The translations under genes and the position numbers were made by a program. A DNA stretch of 64,000 nucleotides, taken from Bacillota bacterium (lineage in GTDB: Bacteria > Bacillota > Negativicutes > CTSoil-072). The stretch lies in NCBI GenBank assembly GCA_017889545.1, contig JAGFZV010000020.1, positions 22,214 to 86,213 on the forward strand, read 5' to 3'. Each line of letters begins with the position of its first letter. Within the stretch, counting starts at the first letter, position 1. This document shows positions 7,383 to 16,144 of this stretch, in pieces. The notes below the pieces were generated by a model that searched no databases, was not told the DNA's origin, and saw only the letters and a list, made by a program, of their open reading frames with translations.

Positions 7383-9464
7383 TCATGATTGAACCATTAT
7401 TCCATACTGTTGGGCTTTTCGAAGTAATGTTGAATGAGATATTCCCAACATCTGCGCTGTTTTTCGCAAACTATTTTTTGTCTCTAATGCCATGCGAATT
7501 AATTCGCGTTCTGTTGTTTCTTTTGCCTGCTGCAAAGGAATAATATCCATCAATTTCGGGGTCCATTCTTCAATTTGCATTACTTCTCGAAATTCGATAG
7601 GCAGATGCCGTGGGGTAATGACCTCTTCGTCGGACATGATAACTACTCGCTCAATCAAATTCTTAAGTTCCCGAACATTTCCTGGCCATGAATAATTTTC
7701 AATTAACTGGCATGTCTCCAGACTTAACTTTTTATCCATATTGTTTTTTTTATTGAAATGATTTAAAAAAGAAATCGCCAAGATTAAAATATCTTGCTTT
7801 CGGTCCTGTAATGAAAGGATATGCAAAGGAATAACATTTAATCGATAGTATAAATCTTCACGAAAACTTTTATTAACAACTAACTGTTTAAGATCTTTAT
7901 TGGTAGCTGCCAAGATACGAATATTAAGTTTCACCGGCTTTGATCCGCCAATCCGATAGATAACCTGTTCTTGTAATGCCCGCAACAATTTCACTTGCAT
8001 ATGAAGTGGCATATCCCCAATTTCATCCAAAAATACTGTTCCACCATCAGCTAATTCTAATAATCCTGGTTTTCCATCACGATGAGCTCCAGTAAAAGCG
8101 CCTTTTTCATAGCCAAAAAATTCCGACTCGATCAGCGGTTCAGGAATGGCTCCACAATTAATGCAAATCATCGGTTTTTCAGCTCGCAAGCTATGTTTAT
8201 GAATATATTTTGCCAATTTTTCTTTTCCAACTCCTGATGGCCCGTTGAGCATGACCGTTGAATCTGTTGGCGCCACACGCAAAGCTTGTTGAACGACACG
8301 CTGCATAGCTAAGCTTTTAAAGATGAGGTCATCGTCCTCAAATTGCCTCGAACGCAACTCACCGAGTTCCAATGCCGCCCGGGCCGCTTCCATTTTGAAT
8401 AAGTTTAATTCGGTAAAATCACGTAAAGTGATCACAATTTGGGCAATATGACCAATATCATTAGTTACGATACTTCCTGAAAAGACGATATCTTTGCCAT
8501 CTGTCGTTTTTATCGCTAAATTAAAACTTTGCAGGCTCGCGGTAATGTTTTTATATATGCTATCGAGTTGGCAATGCTTGTCTATTAATGTCGCAACATT
8601 TTTACCAATCAAGTCCTCTTGGGTTCCATCGCCAATGATCCGTAAATAACTATCATTCACGCGGACAATCGTTCCACCGCAATCGATGACAACAATTCCA
8701 TCATAACAGGACTGAATAACCCCTTCCAATTCCTTATTTAGTAACCATGCCGATTGTAACTCTCCGGATAATTCTTCTAATGCAGAAATGTCTTGCAAGA
8801 CAAGAACATAGCCTCCATTATGGTCTTCTCTTTCAATCGGACTATGTTGAATCAAGATCGTTTTATTCCCGATCCGAAACCGTTCTACTAATGGGTCTGA
8901 AGAAGTTTCAAAATGTTTCAAATCAAGATCAAGATGTTTTAGTAACACCTCTGCAGATTGTCCTAAAATATCTTTGCTTACTAGACCAGTCAGTTTTTCT
9001 GCTGCTGCATTGAAATAACATACTTCACCGGTATGGTCCACTCCGATAATTCCATTATAAATCGAACGGAGCATAACACTTAAATCAGATTCCGTCTTTT
9101 CCAATGCGTGGTGAACTTTGTTAATTAGCTCCATCCTCGTCAGAACTCCCGCCAAGAAGCCATGTTTATTTAAAATGATCAGGCGATCAACAGGGAGAGC
9201 ACAAACTTCATTAAAATCCGTATCCTCAGGAAAAGTTGAAATATTTGGATCCATAATCTGTTCAATGGATGAAAAAAACGAAGCACCTTCTTTTAACGCC
9301 TGTAATAGTCGGAAAACGGTTAAAATCCCAACCACTTTGCCTTCTTCGTTGATAACCGGTGCACAATTTACTCCCTGCTGATTATAAAGTTCACATGCAT
9401 CGGCTATGGTATTTCCGCATAGTAAAGTCTTAGGATTTTCCAACATAATTTCTTTTACCAACAC
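7383..9464 (-). CDS. Sigma-54-dependent activator with CBS pair and two PAS domains
   Basis: 693 residues. The first ~125 form a pair of CBS repeats, which commonly bind adenosyl ligands. Two PAS domains follow (about 130-230 and 250-350). The AAA+ core has Walker A GPSGVGKE, the sigma-54-contact GAFTGAHRDG, Walker B GGTVFLDEIGDMP and the R-finger segment FREDLYYRLNV. The C-terminus is a Fis-type helix-turn-helix (LRKTAQMLGISHSTLLRKAQ). It should bind upstream of the neighbouring -24/-12 promoter and switch on the symporter-osmC-gcvH-lpdA operon in response to an intracellular signal. GTG start at 9464 with GGAGG upstream. Confidence 0.95.
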   Translation of the reverse strand: MLVKEIMLENPKTLLCGNTIADACELYNQQGVNCAPVINEEGKVVGILTVFRLLQALKEGASFFSSIEQIMDPNISTFPEDTDFNEVCALPVDRLIILNKHGFLAGVLTRMELINKVHHALEKTESDLSVMLRSIYNGIIGVDHTGEVCYFNAAAEKLTGLVSKDILGQSAEVLLKHLDLDLKHFETSSDPLVERFRIGNKTILIQHSPIEREDHNGGYVLVLQDISALEELSGELQSAWLLNKELEGVIQSCYDGIVVIDCGGTIVRVNDSYLRIIGDGTQEDLIGKNVATLIDKHCQLDSIYKNITASLQSFNLAIKTTDGKDIVFSGSIVTNDIGHIAQIVITLRDFTELNLFKMEAARAALELGELRSRQFEDDDLIFKSLAMQRVVQQALRVAPTDSTVMLNGPSGVGKEKLAKYIHKHSLRAEKPMICINCGAIPEPLIESEFFGYEKGAFTGAHRDGKPGLLELADGGTVFLDEIGDMPLHMQVKLLRALQEQVIYRIGGSKPVKLNIRILAATNKDLKQLVVNKSFREDLYYRLNVIPLHILSLQDRKQDILILAISFLNHFNKKNNMDKKLSLETCQLIENYSWPGNVRELKNLIERVVIMSDEEVITPRHLPIEFREVMQIEEWTPKLMDIIPLQQAKETTERELIRMALETKNSLRKTAQMLGISHSTLLRKAQQYGIMVQS

Positions 9465-9505
9465 CCGTATCGCCTCCTATAGCTGGATATTCTTTAAAAC
9501 ACTCC

Positions 9506-9535
9506 AATAGCGGCGATAATAGTATCGCCGCTATT
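9506..9535. repeat. Inverted repeat upstream of the activator gene
   Basis: AATAGCGGCGATA / TATCGCCGCTATT, a perfect 13-bp inverted repeat with a 4-base loop, about 40 bp upstream of the GTG start. No T run follows directly. It may be an operator or a weak terminator. Confidence 0.5.
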
Positions 9536-9620
9536 TAGATCATTTACTATTTGAAACAAAAAAGTTCCATATTCTGATGTCCGATGCTACGGTCTATATA
9601 TTAAAATAACTTTATCTTCG

Positions 9621-9684
9621 AAATAATAATTCGTCAAAATAATAATTCGTCAAAATAATAATTCGTCAAAATAATAATTCGTCA
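9621..9684. repeat. Four tandem copies of a 16-bp unit
   Basis: The unit AAATAATAATTCGTCA occurs four times without variation or spacers. It lies in the 600-bp gene-free stretch upstream of the activator gene. Perfect identity suggests recent slippage. Confidence 0.9.
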
Positions 9685-9752
9685 AAAATTTGCTGGAACC
9701 TTTATTCAAAATAACGCATTAAGAATCACAATTTCTATCATCCTTTGCAAAA

Positions 9753-9779
9753 GAAGCAAAAAGAACGTCCCCTTGCTTC
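9753..9779. repeat. REP palindrome, solitary copy
   Basis: GAAGCAAAAAGAACGTCCCC followed by TTGCTTC. The same 27-bp sequence brackets the RAYT gene at 17947-18021 and 18851-18877. The ends GAAGCAA/TTGCTTC pair. This copy is 8 kb from the transposase. Confidence 0.85.
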
Positions 9780-9792
9780 TTCTGATCAGTAA

Positions 9793-9881
9793 TAAGCAAG
9801 TATGCTGTAAGACCCCGGCCTTAGAGGCCTAGGTCTTACAGCATACTTGCTTGAAATAAGTTAGACTCGTTTTTTATTTCA
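9793..9881. repeat. Palindromic repeat, copy 2
   Basis: Hairpin arms 9793-9821 and 9825-9853 plus the 26-bp tail 9856-9881, matching 499-589. Compared with copy 1, a G-C pair in the stem has become A-T on both arms, so pairing is kept, while two pairs near the loop are now mismatched. The tail is fused directly to the second 170-bp repeat. Confidence 0.8.
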
Positions 9882-10060
9882 GCAGGAATTCGCTAGAATA
9901 TACAGAAATGATACATCGAATTAAGTTGGGAGGGCTTACCCATGATTAACGTTGACCTAATTAAAAAATACTCCGGTGGTAATAAATCAATTATCGACTT
10001 CAAAGGGTGTACCCGAAAGCAAATCGTCAAGGATGCATGGGAACAATCAGAAATAATTTG
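9882..10060 (+). pseudogene. 170-bp repeat with gene fragment, copy B
   Basis: Matches 2634-2803 almost base for base through 10051. It has the same RBS and an ATG at 9942 opening MINVDLIKKYSGG..., which ends at a TGA after 39 codons. The flanking sequences of the two copies differ immediately outside the repeat, so it moved as a unit or was copied by recombination. Confidence 0.6.
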
Positions 10061-10080
10061 ACTCGATATTTGATCTTAAA

Positions 10081-10125
10081 GAATGGGGATGCGCCGCAGT
10101 TTAATCTGTCGGCGCATCCCCATTC
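10081..10125 (-). terminator. Terminator of the diaminopropionate operon
   Basis: GAATGGGGATGCGCCG pairs with CGGCGCATCCCCATTC, with a short inner stem. It lies 4 bp past the stop codon of the MFS gene. There is no strong T run, but the stem is GC-rich and 16 bp long. Confidence 0.65.
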
Positions 10126-10128
10126 ACA

Positions 10129-11406
10129 TTAACCGTTGCTTGCCGTACTGCCTTGTTTCTGTACCGTCAATGCAACAAATATAGATGCAACCATCGCAAT
10201 GATCAGAAAGATAAACGCCGTATCAAACGACCCACCGCTCTTATCAATCAGGTATCCCATGACGAACGGCGAGATAAAACCGGCTACCTGTCCGCCAAAG
10301 TTTACCGTTCCCGAACTGGATCCCATGATATGAGGCGGGATCGTATCCATAACAAGTCCCCAAAAAGCTGCCATAGCCAGGAACATAAAGAACGCCGAAA
10401 CACTTTGATACACAACAGCCATATTCGCTGACGGAACAGTATACGTCATATAAAGGAAGAAGCTAGCAATCAGAGCGTTCGGAATATAAATCCATTTCCG
10501 TTGTCCCTTGGTCCGATCAGATAAATATCCACCAACAAGCGTACCAATCGTTCCTACAAAAAATGGTATGGATCCCGTGATACCCGTCTTAATCAAGGAG
10601 AACCCGCGAACCTTCATAAGGTAAGATGGCAGCCAAGAAACATAACCCCAGAAAGTGATGTCAAACAAAAACCAAATCAGAACCATTTGCCAAAGGATTG
10701 GTTTTTTCATGAATTCTTTAAAACTCATCCCCGTGTTAGGCTTTTCATTCGCCTTAACGTCCACCGTATCTTCAGCCAGTTCAGCCAATTCCTCTTTTGT
10801 CATAGAGGGATGTTCGGCCGGATTGTCTCTGAAATAAATCCAGATAGCGATTGCAATGAGCAGTCCCGGAATACCAAGGACGATGAAAACAGTACGCCAT
10901 CCATAGAGAGCAATGATCCCTGCAGCAACCAGCGAAGCGACAGCCGGTCCTAATGTATTCACCGAGGATTGGATGGAAGTGGCCCTGCCTCTTTCACTGC
11001 GAGGGAAATAAGTAGCAATCGCTTTCCAAGAAGCCGCCGGGAAACAACCTTCGCCAACTCCAAAAACGAAACGGCAAAATAACATCAACGGATAACTTGC
11101 CACAAAACCGGTGATACTTGTAAAAATCGACCACCAAGCGATAGCCAGTGCCATTACTTTTCGGAAACCAAACCGATCTGCCAACATCCCGCCCGGTATT
11201 TGGAACAGTGCGTACCCAGCAAAAAATGCGCTCAATATTGCTCCTTGGGTGGTTGCATCAAGATTAAAATCCTGACCAATGAATGGCAACGAGATGCTGA
11301 TAACCATACGATCCAGAAACGAGAACAGCCAGCCTGACCAAATAATTGTAAGAATAGTATACCGAAGTTTCCAACGAAAGCCTTGTTTCTTTACCTCAGT
11401 AGTCAT
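10129..11406 (-). CDS. MFS transporter, ACS (anion:cation symporter)-like
   Basis: 425 residues with 12 predicted membrane segments. FLDRMVISISLPFIGQDF and the motif A loop GGMLADRFGFRKV mark the major facilitator superfamily; GVGEGCFPAA and the following RSERGRATS are typical of the ACS subgroup (hexuronate, tartrate and similar carriers). It is the last gene of an operon for N-acyl-D-amino acid and diaminopropionate breakdown, so it probably imports the operon's substrate. ATG start with GAGGG upstream. Confidence 0.9.
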   Translation of the reverse strand: MTTEVKKQGFRWKLRYTILTIIWSGWLFSFLDRMVISISLPFIGQDFNLDATTQGAILSAFFAGYALFQIPGGMLADRFGFRKVMALAIAWWSIFTSITGFVASYPLMLFCRFVFGVGEGCFPAASWKAIATYFPRSERGRATSIQSSVNTLGPAVASLVAAGIIALYGWRTVFIVLGIPGLLIAIAIWIYFRDNPAEHPSMTKEELAELAEDTVDVKANEKPNTGMSFKEFMKKPILWQMVLIWFLFDITFWGYVSWLPSYLMKVRGFSLIKTGITGSIPFFVGTIGTLVGGYLSDRTKGQRKWIYIPNALIASFFLYMTYTVPSANMAVVYQSVSAFFMFLAMAAFWGLVMDTIPPHIMGSSSGTVNFGGQVAGFISPFVMGYLIDKSGGSFDTAFIFLIIAMVASIFVALTVQKQGSTASNG

Positions 11407-11471
11407 ACATTATTTCCCTCACATTTCATTTCATTATATTTCGCTTGTAAAATTTCCATCTTTACCGCCGT

Positions 11472-11852
11472 TTAACCAAGTATTGCGATGGCTTCAATTT
11501 CAACTAAGGCATCCTTGGGTAATTTTGCTACTTGGACACAAGACCGTGCTGGAGCTTCCTTGCTGAAATACTCGGCATAAATGCCATTCACCGTTTGAAA
11601 ATCATTCATGTTTGCTAAAAATACGGTAGTTTTTACAACATTTTCCATGCTAACGTTTTGGCACGCCAAGATGCTCTTCATATTCGCCAAAGATTGCTTG
11701 GTTTGCGCTCCTACCCCACCGTCAACGATATTACCGCTGATTGGATCGACGGGAAGCTGTCCTGATACGAATAAAAATCCTCCTGCTTTGATAGCCTGCG
11801 AATAGGGTCCGATTGCTGCCGGCGCCTTATCTGTATTAACCACTGTTTTCAT
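11472..11852 (-). CDS. RidA-family enamine/imine deaminase
   Basis: 126 residues, the family's usual size. AIGPYSQAIKAGGFLFVSGQLP, split by the conserved Gly/Ser pattern, and the C-terminal PARSCVQVAKLPKDALVEIE with the catalytic Arg identify it. RidA hydrolyses reactive 2-aminoacrylate and related enamines released by PLP enzymes. That fits the operon, because DpaL produces 2-aminoacrylate as its first intermediate. GGAGG precedes the ATG. Confidence 0.95.
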   Translation of the reverse strand: MKTVVNTDKAPAAIGPYSQAIKAGGFLFVSGQLPVDPISGNIVDGGVGAQTKQSLANMKSILACQNVSMENVVKTTVFLANMNDFQTVNGIYAEYFSKEAPARSCVQVAKLPKDALVEIEAIAILG

Positions 11853-11898
11853 GGTATAGCCTCCAAATATTATTTTTTACATCAATTTCATGTAATTG

Positions 11899-13488
11899 CT
11901 ACTTGCCTCGTCTAAGAACCCGTCCGGGCAATTGTTTGCTTTGCGTACCGTTTTCCACTGCCACAGCCCCGTTAATCAGCACATATTCTATGCCCTCCGG
12001 GTATTGGATCGGATCGATAAAAGTTCCTTTATCAATAATTGTTTCCGGATTGAAAACAACTACATCAGCATAGTTTCCAACTTTTAAAACGCCTCTACCG
12101 GTAAAACCTAAGACTTCTGCCGGCTTGCTAGTCATCTTCCGAATGGCAGCTTCCAGAGTCAACGCTTTGTCTTCCCTCACATATTTCCCTAACACCCGGG
12201 GGAAGGACCCAAAAACCCGGGGATGCGGCTTGCCGCCTAATAAACCATCGGTGCAAACGTTCTGTTCAGGCCGGGTTAAAAAACGGATTACGTGTTCCTC
12301 AGTACCGTAAAAATCCACCATGCCCACGGCATTTTCTTCGTCGTGCAATAAATCAAACGTGGCCTCCAATGGTTCTTTGCCGCGAATTCGACCGATTTCA
12401 ATCAAATTTTTTCCAATCAAATCCGCATTCATTTCCGTCTTGACACTCGTAACAAAGATTTGATCCAATCCGGCGAAATCAACAAAATTATCCCAGCCAG
12501 CGATCCCATTTTCAATATCATGGATCATCTTTTTGCGCAAAACAGGGTCTTCCAGCCGCTTGATCAGTTTGTCTGTGCCGCCATCATGAACCCAGGGGGG
12601 CAATATGACGCCCAGCATGGTGCTGCCGGCCACATAGGGATATTGGTCAAAGGAAACTTTTATCCCCTCGGCTTGAGCCTTTTCCAATAAGGCGATTACC
12701 GATTCAATATGGCCCCAATTTTTCTTGCCGCAGACTTTGAAGTGGGAAAAATGAATTCTCACTCCTGACTGCCGGCCAATATGAATCACTTCTTCCATGG
12801 ATTCCAAAATGGTGTCTGCCTCACTGCGCTGGTGAATGACGAACAACCCGTTATACTCAGCGACTACTTTACACATTTCAATAATTTCGTTCGTCTCGGA
12901 ATAGGCGCAAGGCATATAAATCAGTCCTGTGGACAACCCAAAAGCTCCGGCTTCCATTTCACGCCTAGTGATATCACACATTTTTTGCAGATCGTCCGCG
13001 TTAGGCAGCCGATTATCCAGTCCCATCGCTTCCATGCGGATATTGCCGTGCGGTACCAAATAACTTTCATTGATACCAACTCCGGATTTTTCAATCAGGT
13101 CCAAATAGCCTTGGGTTGTTTCGTAGTTCCAATCAATATCATCACTATCGCCATCGAGTCCGGCCAGATTCTTTCGCCAAGGGCCGATATACTGTTTGGG
13201 TAACGGAGCCATGGAAATTCCGTCTTGTCCCAGAACCTCCGTCGTAATGCCTTGCATTACTTTCGGTTTCACATACGGATCAATCAGCAATTGTAAATCA
13301 GAGTGGCTGTGAGTATCGATGAATCCCGGAGCCACAACTAAGCCTTGCGCATCGATTACCCGGTCAAACCCTTCTTCCTGAACTTGACCCATCGCAATAA
13401 TTTTGTCATTTTCTATGGCTAAGCTTCCCTTAAATCCATTGCTGCCCGTACCGTCAACAAGCAATCCATTTTTTATCAATATGCGCAT
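11899..13488 (-). CDS. N-acyl-D-amino-acid deacylase (D-aminoacylase)
   Basis: 529 residues, normal for the family. It is an amidohydrolase: GFIDTHSHSD supplies the first metal-binding histidines, and HFSHFKVCGKKNW, DQYPYVAGSTML and CTDGLLGG are conserved D-aminoacylase blocks. It hydrolyses N-acyl-D-amino acids (or related D-configured carbamoyl/acyl compounds) to the free D-amino acid. In the operon it would feed substrates to DpaL, which accepts both D- and L-diaminopropionate. ATG start with GAGGTGA nearby. Confidence 0.9.
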   Translation of the reverse strand: MRILIKNGLLVDGTGSNGFKGSLAIENDKIIAMGQVQEEGFDRVIDAQGLVVAPGFIDTHSHSDLQLLIDPYVKPKVMQGITTEVLGQDGISMAPLPKQYIGPWRKNLAGLDGDSDDIDWNYETTQGYLDLIEKSGVGINESYLVPHGNIRMEAMGLDNRLPNADDLQKMCDITRREMEAGAFGLSTGLIYMPCAYSETNEIIEMCKVVAEYNGLFVIHQRSEADTILESMEEVIHIGRQSGVRIHFSHFKVCGKKNWGHIESVIALLEKAQAEGIKVSFDQYPYVAGSTMLGVILPPWVHDGGTDKLIKRLEDPVLRKKMIHDIENGIAGWDNFVDFAGLDQIFVTSVKTEMNADLIGKNLIEIGRIRGKEPLEATFDLLHDEENAVGMVDFYGTEEHVIRFLTRPEQNVCTDGLLGGKPHPRVFGSFPRVLGKYVREDKALTLEAAIRKMTSKPAEVLGFTGRGVLKVGNYADVVVFNPETIIDKGTFIDPIQYPEGIEYVLINGAVAVENGTQSKQLPGRVLRRGK

Positions 13489-13530
13489 TTTTCTTCACCT
13501 CACCAGAATATATTTCTTCTTTTCGTACAG

Positions 13531-14718
13531 CTATTTCTTCAATACGGATTTCAATATGCCATAGTAGCCTTGTGCTGCCTTAAACAACTGATCGATTTCA
13601 ATATACTCATCGATTGTATGGGCTAAATTTTCGCGGGAAGGCCCAAAACCGATTGTCTTGATGCCTGCCTCGCCGGCATAATGACTGCCATTGGTACAGA
13701 ATGAATAATTGGTGACCTCCGGCTGCAAGCCAGCATCCTTCAAGCCATGGAGCGCTGCCTGCACAAATTCATCCTGTTCCTCATACAACCAACCCGGGAA
13801 AAACCGTTCCCCCTCAATAACCTTGCCCGTATAGCATTTCTCGGAGCCGGTAGCATAATATGCTGCTCCTTTGAATTGGCTGTCATGCAAGGTCATCTGC
13901 TGGATCAAATCTAAAATGGGTCGAAGAACGGACTCTTTGGTCTCTCCTACTAATAATCTCCGGTCATAAGTTGCCCGGCAGTAATCGGGTACCACTGATG
14001 CTCCCGGATACGGCGAAGATTTTATATCGGTTAGTTCAAGTATTCCTTGCCCCAATTCCGCTTGCGATGAGGTGGCTAAGTTTCTAATTTGTTCGATTAA
14101 CTTGGCCATTTGATAAACCGCATTGATTCCATTTTGCGGATTAGCCGAATGAGCAGGTTTGCCGTAGGTTTCCACCACAATCTCCGCCCGGCCGCGTTGG
14201 CCGCGTTTCAAATTAAGTTCAGATGCTTCACCGATAATTACATAATCAGGATGAATTCTTTCACTGATTTTTCTTGCGGCTACACCCTCAAAACATTCTT
14301 CATGCACTACACAAGAAATATAGATGTCACCGGCAAAATCCCGCCCAGTATCCGAGGCAAAAAAAGCGACCGCAGTAATCATGGCACTAATGGCGCCTTT
14401 CATGTCGGAGGCTCCCCTGCCATAAATCTTTCCATCCTCCACTTCGCCGCCAAATGGTGCGTGCTTCCACTTGGAATCATCTGCAACAGGAACGGTGTCA
14501 ATATGTCCATCAAACAGAATGGATTTCCCCGGGCGATTTCCCTTGATATGACCGATGATATTGCCGTACTCGTCGACAAATGCATCGTCAAAACCCATTT
14601 CTTTAAATGCCGTCCTAATTCGTTCTACTACTAAATTTTCTTCGCCGGAGTAGCTTTGTTTTTGAATTAATTCACGGCACAAGGTAATTAATTGTTGTTC
14701 TCTCTGTTCTGTTAACAT
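13531..14718 (-). CDS. ygeY: YgeY-like M20 family metallohydrolase
   Basis: 395 residues from the ATG at 14718, which has GGAGAG upstream; an extension to 14799 would overlap dpaL. The M20 metal sites are visible: LFDGHIDTVPV, GRGASDMKGA, VVHEECFEG (the VHEE base and ligand) and GEASEL. In E. coli the ygeY gene lies next to ygeX (dpaL), and the order is kept here. Members hydrolyse amide bonds of N-acyl or peptide substrates; the exact substrate of YgeY is not settled. The end is followed by the D-aminoacylase gene. Confidence 0.9.
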   Translation of the reverse strand: MLTEQREQQLITLCRELIQKQSYSGEENLVVERIRTAFKEMGFDDAFVDEYGNIIGHIKGNRPGKSILFDGHIDTVPVADDSKWKHAPFGGEVEDGKIYGRGASDMKGAISAMITAVAFFASDTGRDFAGDIYISCVVHEECFEGVAARKISERIHPDYVIIGEASELNLKRGQRGRAEIVVETYGKPAHSANPQNGINAVYQMAKLIEQIRNLATSSQAELGQGILELTDIKSSPYPGASVVPDYCRATYDRRLLVGETKESVLRPILDLIQQMTLHDSQFKGAAYYATGSEKCYTGKVIEGERFFPGWLYEEQDEFVQAALHGLKDAGLQPEVTNYSFCTNGSHYAGEAGIKTIGFGPSRENLAHTIDEYIEIDQLFKAAQGYYGILKSVLKK

Positions 14719-14734
14719 GCTTTCTTTCTCTCCT

Positions 14735-15955
14735 TTACTCGTAGCTTGGATATTCGCCATCCCAAACGATGCTGCGATATTTTTCCTGATCAGTATCACC
14801 CTCTGTACTGAACAACAACACTTTTGAATCGCTATTTAATTGTATGTACTCCCTTGCTTCCTTTAACTCATCATTTTGCATCAGTACACTTAATACTCCC
14901 AGGGTAACAGCACCAGATTCACCAGAAATCACTCGATAATCGTTGCCAATCGGGTTGCCCAGCATTCTCATCCCCTTAGCCGCAACCCAATCGGGACATG
15001 ATACAAACATATCGCTGTAATCTCGCAAAATTTCCCAACCGATGGTATTTGGCTCACCGCACGCCAGACCGGCCATAATAGTTTGCATATCGCCGCCAAC
15101 CATTCTTGCTTTTCCATCACCGGCTTCAACCGATTTGTAGAGACAATCTGCTTTATTGGCTTCTACGATCACTGTTTTCGGTGTGTTTGGAGAAAATACC
15201 GAAGCATAATAGCCTTGTATCGCACCTGCCAGGGACCCTACTCCTGCTTGGACAAAAATATGTGTCGGCTTGTCTACCCCCAAGTGATTCAACTGCTCTA
15301 ATGCCTCAGCAGCCATGATGCCATAGCCCTGCATAATCCAAGTTGGAATGTCCTCATAACCACTCCATGCAGTATCCTGAACCATCACCCAGCCATATTT
15401 ATCCGAATTGTCCGCGGCCAACCGAACAGCATCATCATAATTCAGTTCCGTAATATACGCTTCGGCACCCTCAGCTTGAATGTTTTTTAGCCGGATTTGC
15501 GAAGACCCCTTTGGCATGTATACGACAGATTTTTGACCTAATTGATGAGCCGTCCAGGCAACACCACGCCCATGATTTCCATCCGTTGCCGTAGTAAAAG
15601 TAATATCCCCAAGCTTTTCCTTTATTGCCTTGGAAGTTAATAAATCAAAGGACAATTCGCTAATATCCATGTTCAAACGCTGCGCAAGATACCTTGCAAT
15701 TGCGTAAGAACCGCCTAATACCTTGAAGGCGTTTAAGCCAAAGCGGTAGGATTCGTCTTTCACATAAATACCGGCAACTCCCATTTTATGGGCAAGATCA
15801 TCAAGATTTCGCAACGGTGTTTCCTTATAACAAGGAAAACTCATGAGAAACTTTTTCGCTTTTACTATTTCCTCCGGACTTAGAAAATCGATTGCCGCCT
15901 TTTTCTCATGCTTTTTTTTCATCTGGTTAGCTATCCATTGAATTTTTTCATTCAT
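14735..15955 (-). CDS. dpaL: 2,3-diaminopropionate ammonia-lyase
   Basis: 406 residues, PLP fold type II. The PLP lysine lies in LNAFKVLGGSYA and the phosphate-binding loop is QAGVGSLAGA. TTATDGNHGRGVAW is the asparagine-loop characteristic of DpaL. The enzyme converts D- or L-2,3-diaminopropionate to pyruvate and two ammonia. It is the first gene after a perfect sigma-54 promoter, followed by ygeY, the D-aminoacylase, RidA and the MFS carrier. The start ATG has AAGGAGAGG upstream. Confidence 0.95.
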   Translation of the reverse strand: MNEKIQWIANQMKKKHEKKAAIDFLSPEEIVKAKKFLMSFPCYKETPLRNLDDLAHKMGVAGIYVKDESYRFGLNAFKVLGGSYAIARYLAQRLNMDISELSFDLLTSKAIKEKLGDITFTTATDGNHGRGVAWTAHQLGQKSVVYMPKGSSQIRLKNIQAEGAEAYITELNYDDAVRLAADNSDKYGWVMVQDTAWSGYEDIPTWIMQGYGIMAAEALEQLNHLGVDKPTHIFVQAGVGSLAGAIQGYYASVFSPNTPKTVIVEANKADCLYKSVEAGDGKARMVGGDMQTIMAGLACGEPNTIGWEILRDYSDMFVSCPDWVAAKGMRMLGNPIGNDYRVISGESGAVTLGVLSVLMQNDELKEAREYIQLNSDSKVLLFSTEGDTDQEKYRSIVWDGEYPSYE

Positions 15956-15998
15956 TACTTACCTCTCCTTAGATTAATCACTTTACAATGATAACTAT

Positions 15999-16014
15999 TG
16001 CAACTTCCGTGCCA
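15999..16014 (-). promoter_or_regulatory. Sigma-54 promoter of the dpaL operon
   Basis: TGGCAC-GGAAG-TTGCA on the minus strand, a full match to the -24/-12 consensus at correct spacing. It is 44 bp upstream of the dpaL start codon, and the next gene upstream encodes a sigma-54 activator. Confidence 0.93.
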
Positions 16015-16081
16015 ACGCATAAAAGAGCCGGAAAAGTCAATTTTAACCGCTTTTTTTGCCACGCTCAGATGAGCTTGAAAC

Positions 16082-16137
16082 AAAAAACACGTCTATCAAA
16101 ATGATAATTTTTATCATTTTGATAGACGTGTTTTTTG
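16082..16137 (-). terminator. Terminator of the dpaL-operon activator gene
   Basis: A 26-bp stem (AAAACACGTCTATCAAAATG and its complement) flanked by A and T runs, 8 bp past the activator's stop codon. Confidence 0.9.
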
Positions 16138-16144
16138 TTTTTTA

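Noticed and set aside
9621..9684. Possible CRISPR array
   Set aside because: Units are adjacent, 16 bp, with no spacers and no cas genes nearby.
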